Shown here: positions 17,489-25,687 of the stretch, in pieces
Layout: the number at the start of each line of letters is the position of its first letter
Numbering within the stretch: the stretch's first letter is position 1
From: an uncultured Clostridia bacterium
GTDB taxonomy: Bacteria > Bacillota > Clostridia > Oscillospirales > Acutalibacteraceae
NCBI GenBank assembly: GCA_937916395.1
Contig: CALFTN010000033.1
Coordinates: 1 to 64,000, forward strand
DNA length: 64,000 bases
Reading direction: 5' to 3'
The notes under the pieces: generated by a model
What the model was told of the DNA's origin: nothing
Seen by the model: only the letters and a program-made list of their open reading frames with translations
The model's database searches: none
Made by a program: the position numbers and the translations under genes

Positions 17489-18748
17489 TTATATTTCGCA
17501 ACCACCGTGGCTTCTTACTGAAAGAATATAGCAAGAATTCTCACCAAACACTTTTTCCATAGCTGTTACATAATTTTTAATTTCTGCTTTCGGTAAGAAC
17601 ACCTGAATTGTACCGGCAAAGCCACCACCGTGAACTCTGTAAGCTGCCTTGCCTTTTAATAATTCTTCTGTAAGGCAAAGAGCAAGTGCTACTGGCTGAC
17701 TGTCTGGGTTTTTAAGTGTAAAGCAGTTCTGGTTATACATATAGGAAGATTTACCACTTTCAATAATAATTGACTTGAATTCATTGAAATCCTTCTTATC
17801 TAAAGCATTACTAAGTCTTTCTACACGGCTGTTTTCGTTATAGAAGTGAATTGCTCGCTGGAGTGCTCTGTCACCTGTTTTCTTTCTGATTTCGCCCATC
17901 TTTTCAAAAACCTCAGAAGGCTCAACCTCTCTTAAAACAGGTTTACCGAAAAATTCTGCAACAGAGTTCATTTCTAATCTTATTGCTGCATAATCATCAG
18001 TTAAGTCAGCGTGGTTTCCACCTGTATCAACAATGCAGAGTGCGTGGTCGAATTCATCTAAATTGAAATCAACCTTATTAATAACCGGATTTTTTGTATC
18101 TTTAAAATCAATCTGAACAAATCCACCAACTGAACAAGCAGTCTGGTCCATAAGACCACAAGGCTTTTTGAAATAAACATTTTCAGCATACTGAGAAATA
18201 CAAGCAATTTCTACCGCACTGATTTTACCATCGTTATATAAGTAATTGAGAATTGTGCCGATAAGTACTTCGTATGCGGCAGAAGATGAAAGACCTGAGC
18301 CTGAAAGAACCTCTGAGGTTACACTTGCATTAAAGCCGCCATAATTATAACCGAGCTCTTTAAATCTTGCACAAATACCACGGATAAGTGCATTTGATTT
18401 ACCAGCCTCTTCATCTTTAATTTCCAAGTCCCCTGCATCAACTGTAAGTGGTGAATATCCTTGAGAATTAACATTTATAATCAAGTCGTCTCTTTTTTCT
18501 ACCATTGCAACAGCATCAAGATTAATAGCAGCAGCTAAAACCTTACCATTATTATGGTCTGTGTGGTTGCCACCTACCTCTGTTCTGCCAGGTGCTGAAA
18601 AGAAACGAATTTCCTTTTCTGTGCCAAAATCATTTTTAAAGCTTTCGGCAAGTGACAAATATCTTTCTTGCTGTCTTTTAGCGTCATCGCCATAAACTGT
18701 TTCTAATCTTTTTAAAAATTCCTGTGTGCTGATTTCCTGAATTTTCAT
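17489..18748 (-). CDS. galK: Galactokinase
   Basis: GHMP-family kinase phosphorylating galactose at C1, first step of the Leloir pathway. 419 residues with the galactokinase signature GRTEVGGNHTDHN (54-66), the ATP loop LSGSGLSSSAA (148-158) and the C-terminal motif HGGGFAGTIQVF. ATG with AGGAG 9 bases upstream. No galT or galE is adjacent. It starts 3 bp after a TVP38-type membrane protein. Confidence 0.93.
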   Translation of the reverse strand: MKIQEISTQEFLKRLETVYGDDAKRQQERYLSLAESFKNDFGTEKEIRFFSAPGRTEVGGNHTDHNNGKVLAAAINLDAVAMVEKRDDLIINVNSQGYSPLTVDAGDLEIKDEEAGKSNALIRGICARFKELGYNYGGFNASVTSEVLSGSGLSSSAAYEVLIGTILNYLYNDGKISAVEIACISQYAENVYFKKPCGLMDQTACSVGGFVQIDFKDTKNPVINKVDFNLDEFDHALCIVDTGGNHADLTDDYAAIRLEMNSVAEFFGKPVLREVEPSEVFEKMGEIRKKTGDRALQRAIHFYNENSRVERLSNALDKKDFNEFKSIIIESGKSSYMYNQNCFTLKNPDSQPVALALCLTEELLKGKAAYRVHGGGFAGTIQVFLPKAEIKNYVTAMEKVFGENSCYILSVRSHGGCEI

Positions 18749-18751
18749 TCT

Positions 18752-19495
18752 TTAAGACTCCTTTTTCTTGTTTTTATCTATATAATTTAACATCGTTCTT
18801 AAAACTAAAACTGAAATACCACTTATTATAAGCAATATAATAATCGGTGCCATAAACTTGACTGAGAATGGGTCAGTAATATTAACACCAATAATACTCC
18901 AGGTTATAATTCTTGGTAAAAAGCCTAGTACTGAAAACAAGCAGAAAAGTAATGGGTCCATTGAGGTTGCTCCATAAATTCTGCTGACCGTATTTATAGG
19001 TATAAACGGCACGAAACGTAAAATAACAAGCATCCACCAGTTACCCTTGCCACCCAAGTCCATAAAATCGTAAACAACCTCTGATTTTACTAAAACCTTG
19101 TGAGCAGAGCCACCACCGAATTTTTGCCCCCAGGCATATTTCACAGTGACTAAAATCATAAAACCCAAAACATTTATAGCCGCAGCCAACGGTGCCGGAA
19201 AAACAAGACCTGTACTTATAAATAAAACAGAAAGTGGCAAAAACGGAATAACGCTCTTTATAAAAAACAACGCTAAAACCGTAAAAAATGCACCTAGTTT
19301 ATTAAGGCTTGCTATAAACATTTCTATTCTGTTAAACCAATCCTGAATTTCTAAAATTCTTGATTGTATAGCTGGTAATGTCATAAAATAGGTTAAACCT
19401 ACTAAAAACAAAGCAACTGAAAAACATACAATGCTTATTATTTTTAAAACAAGCGAGCGTTTTTCTTCCTTCGTTCTTTTTTTGAATTTTTTCAA
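18752..19495 (-). CDS. TVP38/TMEM64-family (VTT domain) membrane protein
   Basis: 247 residues with about six hydrophobic segments (about 18-36, 52-75, 80-115, 150-170, 185-205, 210-235) and the VTT/DedA-like motif around GGKGNWWMLVILRFVPFIP. Relatives are integral membrane proteins linked to lipid scrambling or transport. The start is TTG at 19495 with AGGTAG just upstream; no nearby ATG fits. Basic N- and C-terminal tails are probably cytoplasmic. Confidence 0.82.
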   Translation of the reverse strand: MKKFKKRTKEEKRSLVLKIISIVCFSVALFLVGLTYFMTLPAIQSRILEIQDWFNRIEMFIASLNKLGAFFTVLALFFIKSVIPFLPLSVLFISTGLVFPAPLAAAINVLGFMILVTVKYAWGQKFGGGSAHKVLVKSEVVYDFMDLGGKGNWWMLVILRFVPFIPINTVSRIYGATSMDPLLFCLFSVLGFLPRIITWSIIGVNITDPFSVKFMAPIIILLIISGISVLVLRTMLNYIDKNKKKES

Positions 19496-19544
19496 ATAAC
19501 TACCTGCCTAACATTTGTAGTAAAAAAGTATACCAATCTTTTTT

Positions 19545-19573
19545 ATTTTATAACATTTTGTGCTTTTGGTCAA
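19545..19573 (-). promoter_or_regulatory. Promoter of the TVP38-galK operon
   Basis: Minus strand -35 TTGACC (19568-19573), 17-bp spacer, -10 TAAAAT (19545-19550). Confidence 0.7.
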
Positions 19574-19597
19574 GTATTATAACAATAAATAGCACTA

Positions 19598-19626
19598 TTG
19601 AAAAATATGTAGTGTTTTGTTATTAT
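19598..19626 (+). promoter_or_regulatory. Promoter of the 2-hydroxyacid dehydrogenase gene
   Basis: -35 TTGAAA (19598-19603), 17-bp spacer, -10 TATTAT (19621-19626), 40 bases before the ATG. Back to back with the TVP38 promoter. Confidence 0.7.
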
Positions 19627-19665
19627 ATTAATTGATTTACAATTTGGTTGAAATGAGTTGAATTT

Positions 19666-20634
19666 ATGAGCAATAAATTAAATGCTGTTATTCTTGACGG
19701 CTACACAGAAAACCCAGGTGATTTGAGCTGGGAATATCTTGAATCTGTTTTTAATCTTACTGTTTACGACAGAACTCCGCCTGAACTGGTTATAGAAAGA
19801 GCTCAAAATGCTGATGTTTTAATTGTAAATAAAGTTGCAATAACAAGAGATATTCTAAAAGAATTACCAAATCTTAAATTTGTTGCAACTCTTGCAACTG
19901 GCTTTAACCAGCTAGACACAGTAGCTTTAAAAGAAAGAAATATTCCTGTATCAAATATCCCCTCTTACTCTACAAATGCAGTAGCCCAGACTGTATTTTC
20001 ATTCATCCTTGAATTCACAAACAGAGTTGGGCATTACACAACCTCTGTAAAGCAAGGTGAATGGTCAGAGTGTAAGGATTTTTGCTACTGGAACACACCA
20101 CTTAATGAGTTAAATGGTAAAACACTGGGTATTATAGGCTTTGGTAAAATCGGAAAACGCGTTTCTGAAATAGCATTAGCTTTTAATATGAATGTTTTGG
20201 TATATACCCCATCCGGAAAAAAAGAAGCAGACGAAAGAGTAAAATTCACTACACTAGAAGATGTTCAAAAAAGCTCTGATTACATTACTCTACATTGCCC
20301 TTTGACCAATGAAACAAACGAATTGGTTAACAAAGAATTTATTGACAATATGAAAGATGGTGCTTCACTTATAAACACAGCCAGAGGTGCGGTTGTAAAT
20401 GAACAAGATGTAGCCGACGCTTTAAACTCTGGCAAGCTTTCTTACTTTGGTGCAGATGTTCTTTCAACTGAACCACCAAAAAAAGATAACCCTCTTTTAA
20501 GTGCAAAAAATACATTCATAACACCACATATTGCCTGGGCAGCTTTTGAAACAAGATTAAGGCTTTTAGAAATTCTTAATGGCAATATAAAAGCATTTTT
20601 AGAGGGTTCACCTATAAACGTTGTTAATATGTAA
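19666..20634 (+). CDS. D-2-hydroxyacid dehydrogenase (glycerate dehydrogenase-like)
   Basis: 322-residue NAD(H)-dependent oxidoreductase. Rossmann motif GFGKIG (158-163) and the catalytic triad Arg240 (TARGAVV), Glu269 (STEPP) and His288 (TPHIAWA). The overall pattern, with TATGFNQLD-like and EFTNRVG regions, is closest to hydroxypyruvate/glycerate dehydrogenases, which interconvert hydroxypyruvate and D-glycerate; other 2-keto acids are possible. Monocistronic, just upstream of gap. Confidence 0.88.
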   Translation: MSNKLNAVILDGYTENPGDLSWEYLESVFNLTVYDRTPPELVIERAQNADVLIVNKVAITRDILKELPNLKFVATLATGFNQLDTVALKERNIPVSNIPSYSTNAVAQTVFSFILEFTNRVGHYTTSVKQGEWSECKDFCYWNTPLNELNGKTLGIIGFGKIGKRVSEIALAFNMNVLVYTPSGKKEADERVKFTTLEDVQKSSDYITLHCPLTNETNELVNKEFIDNMKDGASLINTARGAVVNEQDVADALNSGKLSYFGADVLSTEPPKKDNPLLSAKNTFITPHIAWAAFETRLRLLEILNGNIKAFLEGSPINVVNM

Positions 20635-20721
20635 ATTTACACAAAATTACGAATATATTTTTGGATTTTTTCGCATTTTGCCAAAAGTTAAAGAAATTAA
20701 GTTAAATTTATGTCAAAGTCC

Positions 20722-20749
20722 TTGCAATTATTCTGTTTTGTGGTAAAAT
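20722..20749 (+). promoter_or_regulatory. gap promoter
   Basis: -35 TTGCAA (20722-20727), 16-bp spacer, -10 TAAAAT (20744-20749), 36 bases before the gap ATG. Confidence 0.7.
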
Positions 20750-20785
20750 AATTAGCGTAATAAAAAATATTTGGAGGTAATTCAA

Positions 20786-21820
20786 ATGTCAGTTAAAGTT
20801 GCAATTAACGGTTTCGGTCGTATCGGCCGTCTCGCATTCCGTCAAATGTTTGGTGCTGAAGGCTATGATGTAGTAGCTATCAACGACCTTACAAAACCAT
20901 CAATGCTCGCTCATCTTTTAAAGTATGATACAGCACAGGGTGGCTACTGTGGTAAAATGGGTGAAAACCTTCACACTGTTACTGCTGATGATGAAGCAGG
21001 TACAATCACAGTTGACGGCAAAACACTTAAAATTTATGCTAAAGCAGACGCTAAGGAACTTCCTTGGGGTGAAATCGGTGTTGACGTAGTTTTAGAATGC
21101 ACAGGTTTCTACTGCTCAAAAGATAAGAGCCAGGCTCACATTGATGCTGGTGCTAAAAAAGTTGTTATTTCTGCTCCTGCAGGTAATGACCTCAAAACAA
21201 TCGTTTTCAGCGTAAACGAAAACACTCTTACAGCTGATGATACAATCATCTCTGCTGCATCTTGCACAACAAACTGCCTTGCACCTATGGCAAAAGCTCT
21301 TAACGATTATGCTCCAATTCAGAGCGGTATCATGAGCACAATCCACGCTTACACAGGTGACCAGATGATTCTTGACGGCCCACACAGAAAGGGTGACTTA
21401 AGAAGAGCAAGAGCTGGTGCTGCTAACATCGTTCCTAACTCAACAGGTGCTGCTAAAGCTATCGGTCTTGTTATTCCAGAACTCAATGGTAAGCTTATTG
21501 GTTCTGCACAGAGAGTTCCTGTTCCAACAGGTTCAACAACAATCCTTACAGCTGTTGTTAAAGGCTCAGACGTTACTAAAGAAGGCATCAACGCTGCTAT
21601 GAAAGCTGCTGCTTCTGAAAGCTACGGCTACAACGAAGACCAAATCGTTTCTTCAGACGTTATCGGTATGAAATACGGTTCACTCTTCGATGCTACACAA
21701 ACAATGGTTTCAAAAATTTCTGACGACCTTTATGAAGTTCAGGTTGTTTCATGGTATGACAATGAAAACAGCTACACAAGCCAGATGGTTAGAACAATTA
21801 AATACTTCGCAGAACTTTAA
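20786..21820 (+). CDS. gap: Glyceraldehyde-3-phosphate dehydrogenase (type I)
   Basis: Glycolytic enzyme, 344 residues. Rossmann motif NGFGRIGR (8-15), Asp34 in INDLT typical of NAD-specific forms, catalytic Cys160 in SCTTNC and His187. The ATG at 20786 is set by GGAGG 8 bases upstream; an in-frame TTG at 20771 overlaps that site. The codons (many GCT, GTT, AAA) and the strong ribosome site suggest high expression. It is followed by a strong terminator and stands alone, without pgk or tpi. Confidence 0.98.
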   Translation: MSVKVAINGFGRIGRLAFRQMFGAEGYDVVAINDLTKPSMLAHLLKYDTAQGGYCGKMGENLHTVTADDEAGTITVDGKTLKIYAKADAKELPWGEIGVDVVLECTGFYCSKDKSQAHIDAGAKKVVISAPAGNDLKTIVFSVNENTLTADDTIISAASCTTNCLAPMAKALNDYAPIQSGIMSTIHAYTGDQMILDGPHRKGDLRRARAGAANIVPNSTGAAKAIGLVIPELNGKLIGSAQRVPVPTGSTTILTAVVKGSDVTKEGINAAMKAAASESYGYNEDQIVSSDVIGMKYGSLFDATQTMVSKISDDLYEVQVVSWYDNENSYTSQMVRTIKYFAEL

Positions 21821-21826
21821 TTAGTA

Positions 21827-21862
21827 AAAAACCTCACAAAGCTTTTGCTTTGTGAGGTTTTT
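21827..21862. terminator. gap terminator
   Basis: 16-bp perfect stem AAAAACCTCACAAAGC (21827-21842) with 21847-21862, loop TTTT. The stem begins in an A run and ends in a T run, so it works in both directions. Confidence 0.9.
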
Positions 21863-21947
21863 AGTTGCTAGTTGTCAGTGGTCAGTTGTTAGTGTTATAA
21901 AACAACAAAGCTCTATCATTTTCAAATTTCGAAAATGATAGAGCTTT
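21863..21947. repeat. Composite element copy 4 (heptads plus hairpin)
   Basis: Starts with about five 7-bp units (CTAGTTG, TCAGTTG and similar), then TATAAAACAAC, then a 17-bp perfect hairpin AAAGCTCTATCATTTTC (21907-21923 with 21931-21947). The stem core CTATCATTT is shared with copies 3 and 5. Here the heptads are on the TATAAAA side and the mini-hairpin is missing. It lies between gap and the convergent RHH gene and may terminate both. Confidence 0.65.
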
Positions 21948-21964
21948 TATTTTTTTATATTCGT

Positions 21965-22156
21965 TCACTTAGAATAGAGTATATTTTCATCTATTTCAAT
22001 TACGCCATTTTCTTTTTCATATTCTTTCACACAACTTTCAGCTAAATACTCCAATTGTGCATTTAGTGAGCGTTTATTTTCTTTGGCGATTTGTGTAATT
22101 TTGTATAATAATTCTGGTTGAAATCTTATTCCAGTTTGTATTTTTTTAGTTGACAT
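21965..22156 (-). CDS. Small ribbon-helix-helix/Arc-like DNA-binding protein
   Basis: 63 residues from ATG 22156, set by GAGGTG 7 bases upstream. The pattern TGIRFQPELLYKITQIAKENKRSLNAQLEYLAE.. fits a beta strand followed by two helices of the Arc/MetJ fold, with SLNAQLEYL resembling Arc-like helix B. The acidic C-terminus may contact a partner. Divergent from an XRE gene with overlapping promoters. No toxin partner is seen in the same operon, so an antitoxin role is not supported. Confidence 0.65.
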   Translation of the reverse strand: MSTKKIQTGIRFQPELLYKITQIAKENKRSLNAQLEYLAESCVKEYEKENGVIEIDENILYSK

Positions 22157-22201
22157 AATAACACCTCGAAAACATTTTACTAACATTATATCAAAAAACT
22201 C

Positions 22202-22230
22202 TTGAAATTATACAAACAAAGTGTTATCAT
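22202..22230 (+). promoter_or_regulatory. Promoter of the small XRE gene
   Basis: -35 TTGAAA (22202-22207), 17-bp spacer, -10 TATCAT (22225-22230). A minus-strand TATAAT (22185-22190) for the RHH gene lies next to it, so binding by either small regulator could affect both. Confidence 0.65.
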
Positions 22231-22260
22231 TATGTTGCTGAATGAAAGGTGGTTTATTAC

Positions 22261-22506
22261 ATGAATAATAAAAATTCAATTGAGTTATGCCAAAACATAA
22301 AAGATTTACGAGAATTTTACGGAATTTCAAAAAAATCAATGTCAAAACTTTTAGGTATAAGCACAAAAAGTTTAACTATTTTAGAAAATGGATATATACC
22401 CAAAAGAATGAGTGTCAATATTATCATTCGTATATGTAACATTTTCAACATTATGCCGTCATTCATTCTTAAAGATTTAAAAACTTTACCACAAAATAAA
22501 TCCTAG
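22261..22506 (+). CDS. Small XRE-family helix-turn-helix protein
   Basis: 81 residues consisting of little more than one HTH: IKDLREFYGISKKSMSKLLGISTKSLTILENG spans about 13-44, with LG[IV]S and LENG typical of Cro/C1 proteins. ATG 22261 chosen with AAAGGTGG 8 bases upstream. The TAG stop is supplied by the first unit of the heptad array that follows. Probably a local repressor or a remnant of an integrated element. Confidence 0.7.
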   Translation: MNNKNSIELCQNIKDLREFYGISKKSMSKLLGISTKSLTILENGYIPKRMSVNIIIRICNIFNIMPSFILKDLKTLPQNKS

Positions 22507-22584
22507 TTCCTAATCCCTAGTTCCTAATCCCTAATCCCTAATCCCTAATTCCTAGTTCCTAGTTCCTAGTTCCTAATCCCTAAT
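22501..22584. repeat. Perfect-period heptad array (12 units)
   Basis: Twelve consecutive 7-bp units, all of the form YCCTARY (TCCTAGT, TCCTAAT, CCCTAAT, CCCTAGT), followed by a diverged unit to 22591. Every unit has TAA or TAG. Because 7 is 1 modulo 3, each run of three units has stops in all three frames. The upstream XRE gene ends in the first unit. 22592-22683 then holds a GGGG/CCCC hairpin and the ribosome site of the next gene. Confidence 0.9.
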
Positions 22585-22683
22585 CAGTAACATTCTAAAA
22601 ACTCCTTCATATACTGTTAATGAAGTTTTGGGGTAATAATTCCTTCCCCACCCCCAGCTTCAAACATATAAGGAGGAAAATGT

Positions 22684-23541
22684 ATGGCTGATAATAACAG
22701 AAATTGTCCTGACACAAACCTTAATCACATTAAAGAAGCTATCTGCATTGACACTAACAGAGTTTATGACTCCTGTGCAGATAAAGAATGTCTTAAAGAT
22801 TTAAGAGTTTACTTAACTGACCGCGGTCAATGTATTCTTGACAATGCATCTTCTGTTAAATGCAGAGGTGCTGAAATTTTAAATTGTCTTGTTGAAGTTG
22901 AAAAAGTTCCGTTTAACAAAGGATTTTATTCAGTTGATTTAACATTCTTTGTTAAGGTAGCAGTTGACGCTTACACCTGCCCTACCGCACACCCTGATTT
23001 AATTGAAGGTCTTGTTACCTTTAATAAAAAGTGTATTCTTTACGGTAGCGATGGTAACGTAAAAATCTTCTCTTCTAACTATATTGAAAATGCATTTGAT
23101 GAACAAAACGCTATTTGCAACGCAAACCCAAGAGCAAAGGTTCAAACTGTTGAACCAATTTGTCTTAACGCTGAAATCTGCCGAGTTTGTGATTGTTGTA
23201 ACACTCTTCCTGATTGCTGTGACGGCAATATTCCAAAGCATATTTGTTGTTGCTTTGATGGTAGCTTCAACAATAACTGCAATTGCGAAAGAGCTCTTAA
23301 GGTTACTCTTGGTGTATTCACTATCATTCAGCTTGAACGCGATGTTCAAATGCTCATTCCAGCTTATGACTTCTGCGTACCAACAAAAGAATGTAGATGC
23401 GAAACCGAAGACCCATGCGATATTTTCAGAAAAATATCTTTCCCTGTGGATGAATTCTTCCCACCAAACCAAAAAGAAAGAGATTGTAGCTGTGAAACCC
23501 CTATCACTTACAGTAAAGGCTCTTGTGGTTGCGGTAAGTAA
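22684..23541 (+). CDS. Cysteine-rich protein of unknown function (possible spore coat-type protein)
   Basis: 285 residues with 30 cysteines, many as CC, CxC or CCC clusters in the second half (about 163-215) and a CSC..CGCGK tail. There is no signal peptide or membrane segment. The first part (VYDSCADKECLKDLRVYL, FYSVDLTFFVKV) is ordered and resembles proteins conserved in clostridial spore-formers with no known function. Strong AAGGAGG site 7 bases before the ATG. Monocistronic with a bidirectional terminator. Disulfide cross-linking in a spore coat or metal binding are both possible; neither is shown. Confidence 0.6.
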   Translation: MADNNRNCPDTNLNHIKEAICIDTNRVYDSCADKECLKDLRVYLTDRGQCILDNASSVKCRGAEILNCLVEVEKVPFNKGFYSVDLTFFVKVAVDAYTCPTAHPDLIEGLVTFNKKCILYGSDGNVKIFSSNYIENAFDEQNAICNANPRAKVQTVEPICLNAEICRVCDCCNTLPDCCDGNIPKHICCCFDGSFNNNCNCERALKVTLGVFTIIQLERDVQMLIPAYDFCVPTKECRCETEDPCDIFRKISFPVDEFFPPNQKERDCSCETPITYSKGSCGCGK

Positions 23542-23545
23542 ACAA

Positions 23546-23582
23546 AAAAGACCACCAATGCAAAACGCATTGGCGGTCTTTT
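23546..23582. terminator. Bidirectional terminator between convergent genes
   Basis: Stem AAAAGACCaCCAATGC (23546-23561) with GCATTGGcGGTCTTTT (23567-23582), one mismatch, loop AAAAC. Serves the cysteine-rich gene and the ABC operon. Confidence 0.88.
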
Positions 23583-23586
23583 GTAA

Positions 23587-24645
23587 TTATCCTTCGTAAA
23601 CTAATTTACTTTCAATCATTTCATCAATATTCTCTAAATCGTACCACTTACCTAATACCGGTACATTTTCTGCTACCTTGCCACCTTCAATAGCATAAAT
23701 ACATTGTTCAACTGCATCATAGCCTATTCTGTATGAATCCTGTGCTACTGAACCAACAAGCTCTGCTTTACTTCCTGATTTCATCCACTCTATTTGCTTT
23801 GTACCTGCATCAAACCCACAGAATTTGATGTGGTCATATTTACCGCTATTTGCCGCAATAGCATCGCTCACTTGTTTTACAACACCTTCATTTGTCATAA
23901 AGATAGCATCTGCCCCTTTTTCGACAAGTGCATTAAGTGCATCAACATAAGCATTATTGCTATCGCCATCTTTTACAATCTTTTCTATTCTATATTTACC
24001 CTTTGTCATAAGGTCGCCGTCTGCAAGTGAATTAAACTCGTCTATAAAGCCTTTTGCTCTGTCTATACCAGTATCTGTCTGGTCGTGCTGAATAACACCA
24101 ACAACATAACCACCATTACTTGCTGCAACATCTGTTTTTATTGCATTAAACAAGTTACAAGCTGCAAGACCTGCTGCAGTTTCGTTTGAGGTAGAAACAG
24201 TTGAAACTATTGGGTTTTTGCCTTTTTCGTTCAATGCCTCAATATCTGCTTCCCACACACCACTATCAAACTGAACAACTGGAATTTTTTTATCGTAAGC
24301 TTGTTCTAATATATCTGTGAAGCCCTCACCAATTGTTGCAATTACAAGACCTGACGGATTATTAATAAGTGCTGTCTGCACCATTTCTTTTTGAGCAGGT
24401 AATTCTACTGATGTTTCAGAAGCAGGTCCGCGGAAGGTTATTTTATAACCACCGTGTTTTTTCGCCGCATCCTCTGCACCTTGTTTTACGGATTGCCAGA
24501 AAGCGTGTGATTCACCTTTAGCAATAATTGCAATTGTTTTCATTTCATCGTTGCCACCATTGGTTTCATTTTTGCCACAACCTACAAAACTCATTGCAAG
24601 TAAAGAAACCGACAACAACACAGCTAATATTTTTTTCGTTTTCAT
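23587..24645 (-). CDS. Sugar ABC transporter substrate-binding lipoprotein (RbsB-like)
   Basis: 352 residues. A lipoprotein signal (MKTKKILAVLLSVSLLAMSFVGC) has the lipid-modified cysteine at about 23, followed by a periplasmic-binding-protein type I fold (peripla_BP_4) with KGESHAFWQSVKQGAEDAA and VQFDSG-like ligand-loop regions. It captures a sugar outside the membrane for the permease and ATPase encoded just upstream. ATG 24645 chosen with AAGGGG upstream; the longer frame would put a hydrophilic stretch before the signal. Ligand unknown. Confidence 0.9.
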   Translation of the reverse strand: MKTKKILAVLLSVSLLAMSFVGCGKNETNGGNDEMKTIAIIAKGESHAFWQSVKQGAEDAAKKHGGYKITFRGPASETSVELPAQKEMVQTALINNPSGLVIATIGEGFTDILEQAYDKKIPVVQFDSGVWEADIEALNEKGKNPIVSTVSTSNETAAGLAACNLFNAIKTDVAASNGGYVVGVIQHDQTDTGIDRAKGFIDEFNSLADGDLMTKGKYRIEKIVKDGDSNNAYVDALNALVEKGADAIFMTNEGVVKQVSDAIAANSGKYDHIKFCGFDAGTKQIEWMKSGSKAELVGSVAQDSYRIGYDAVEQCIYAIEGGKVAENVPVLGKWYDLENIDEMIESKLVYEG

Positions 24646-24700
24646 AAAAACGCCCCTTAGAATACTATTAATTCCATAATATACCATTTCTTTTTGTTTT

Positions 24701-25687
24701 TCAACCTTTTTTCAACATTTTGTTTTGTTTTACAACTTCGATTAATACTGATAGCACCACTATTATACCAGTCAAAACATAAGTTACATAAGTTGAATTT
24801 ACTGTTACATTTAAAAGTGCTAAAACAAAATTTAACCCAGAACGTATTACAACAAGCATAAGTGCCCCTATAACTGAACCTGTAACAGATGCCACTCCAC
24901 CTGTGGCAGAGGTGCCACCTATATAGACTCCTGCTATTGCATCAAGCTCCATTCCATTACCAGTAGCAGTTGCTACTGTTACAAATGATGCAGACCAGAA
25001 AACTGCTGCTAAACCAGCACCTATACCACTAATTAAATAAGCGAGCATTTTATATTTTTCTGTATCAATACCAGAAAGATATGTTGCTTCTTCGTTTGAA
25101 CCAATTGCAAGAATATATCTTCCAATTTTATTCTTATACATAAGATACATTGAAAGAAGAGTAAAACCAACAACCCAAATAAAGCCAGTTGGCAAGGAAT
25201 TGAAATTTGAAAAAAGTTTATTAAAAAAAGTACCTGTAGGATAAAACACATTAGGTGCATTAACCAGGATTGCAGAAAGACCACGTGAAAGCATCATAGT
25301 ACCCAAAGTAGCAATAAAGCTTGGTAGCTTAAGCTTTGCTACAAGCAGACCATTTATAAAACCAAACAGTGCCCCTGTTAATATCATTACAAACACAGTA
25401 GCCCATAGTGGAATAACCCCTTCTGTATAGAGTTTTCCGGCTATTACAGAGGATGCGATACAAACTGTACCTATTGAAAGGTCTATACCCCCTGTAGCAA
25501 TTACAAATGTTACACCAAGCCCCATAATTGCATAAGGTGTAAAAGACTGCACCATAGTTATAATGTTATATTTGTTTAAAAAGTTGGGATTCAATAGAAA
25601 AAATACCAAAGCAAGCAGAAAAAGTGAAAAAAGAACAATTATATTTTGATTAAACCTTGATTTTAAAAAATCTCTCAAATATTTCAC
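24701..25687 (-). CDS. Sugar ABC transporter permease (RbsC-like)
   Basis: 328-residue integral membrane protein of the BPD_transp_2 family with about 8-10 hydrophobic segments. Typical motifs are GLGVTFVIATGGIDLSIG and AGVYIGGTSATGG. It forms the channel of a ribose/galactoside-type importer. GTG start overlapping the ATPase stop by 4 bp (GTGA), so translation is coupled. Confidence 0.92.
   Translation of the reverse strand: MKYLRDFLKSRFNQNIIVLFSLFLLALVFFLLNPNFLNKYNIITMVQSFTPYAIMGLGVTFVIATGGIDLSIGTVCIASSVIAGKLYTEGVIPLWATVFVMILTGALFGFINGLLVAKLKLPSFIATLGTMMLSRGLSAILVNAPNVFYPTGTFFNKLFSNFNSLPTGFIWVVGFTLLSMYLMYKNKIGRYILAIGSNEEATYLSGIDTEKYKMLAYLISGIGAGLAAVFWSASFVTVATATGNGMELDAIAGVYIGGTSATGGVASVTGSVIGALMLVVIRSGLNFVLALLNVTVNSTYVTYVLTGIIVVLSVLIEVVKQNKMLKKG

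Noticed and set aside
21965..22506. RHH/XRE pair as a toxin-antitoxin module
   Set aside because: Both proteins are DNA-binding types, are divergent, and no toxin fold is seen.
22501..22584. Telomere-like CCCTAA repeat or assembly artefact
   Set aside because: Units are degenerate, bounded by normal genes and matched by similar arrays elsewhere in the window.
23084..23599. 171-residue plus-strand frame within the cysteine-rich gene
   Set aside because: Out-of-frame shadow of a gene with a strong AAGGAGG site; runs through the terminator.
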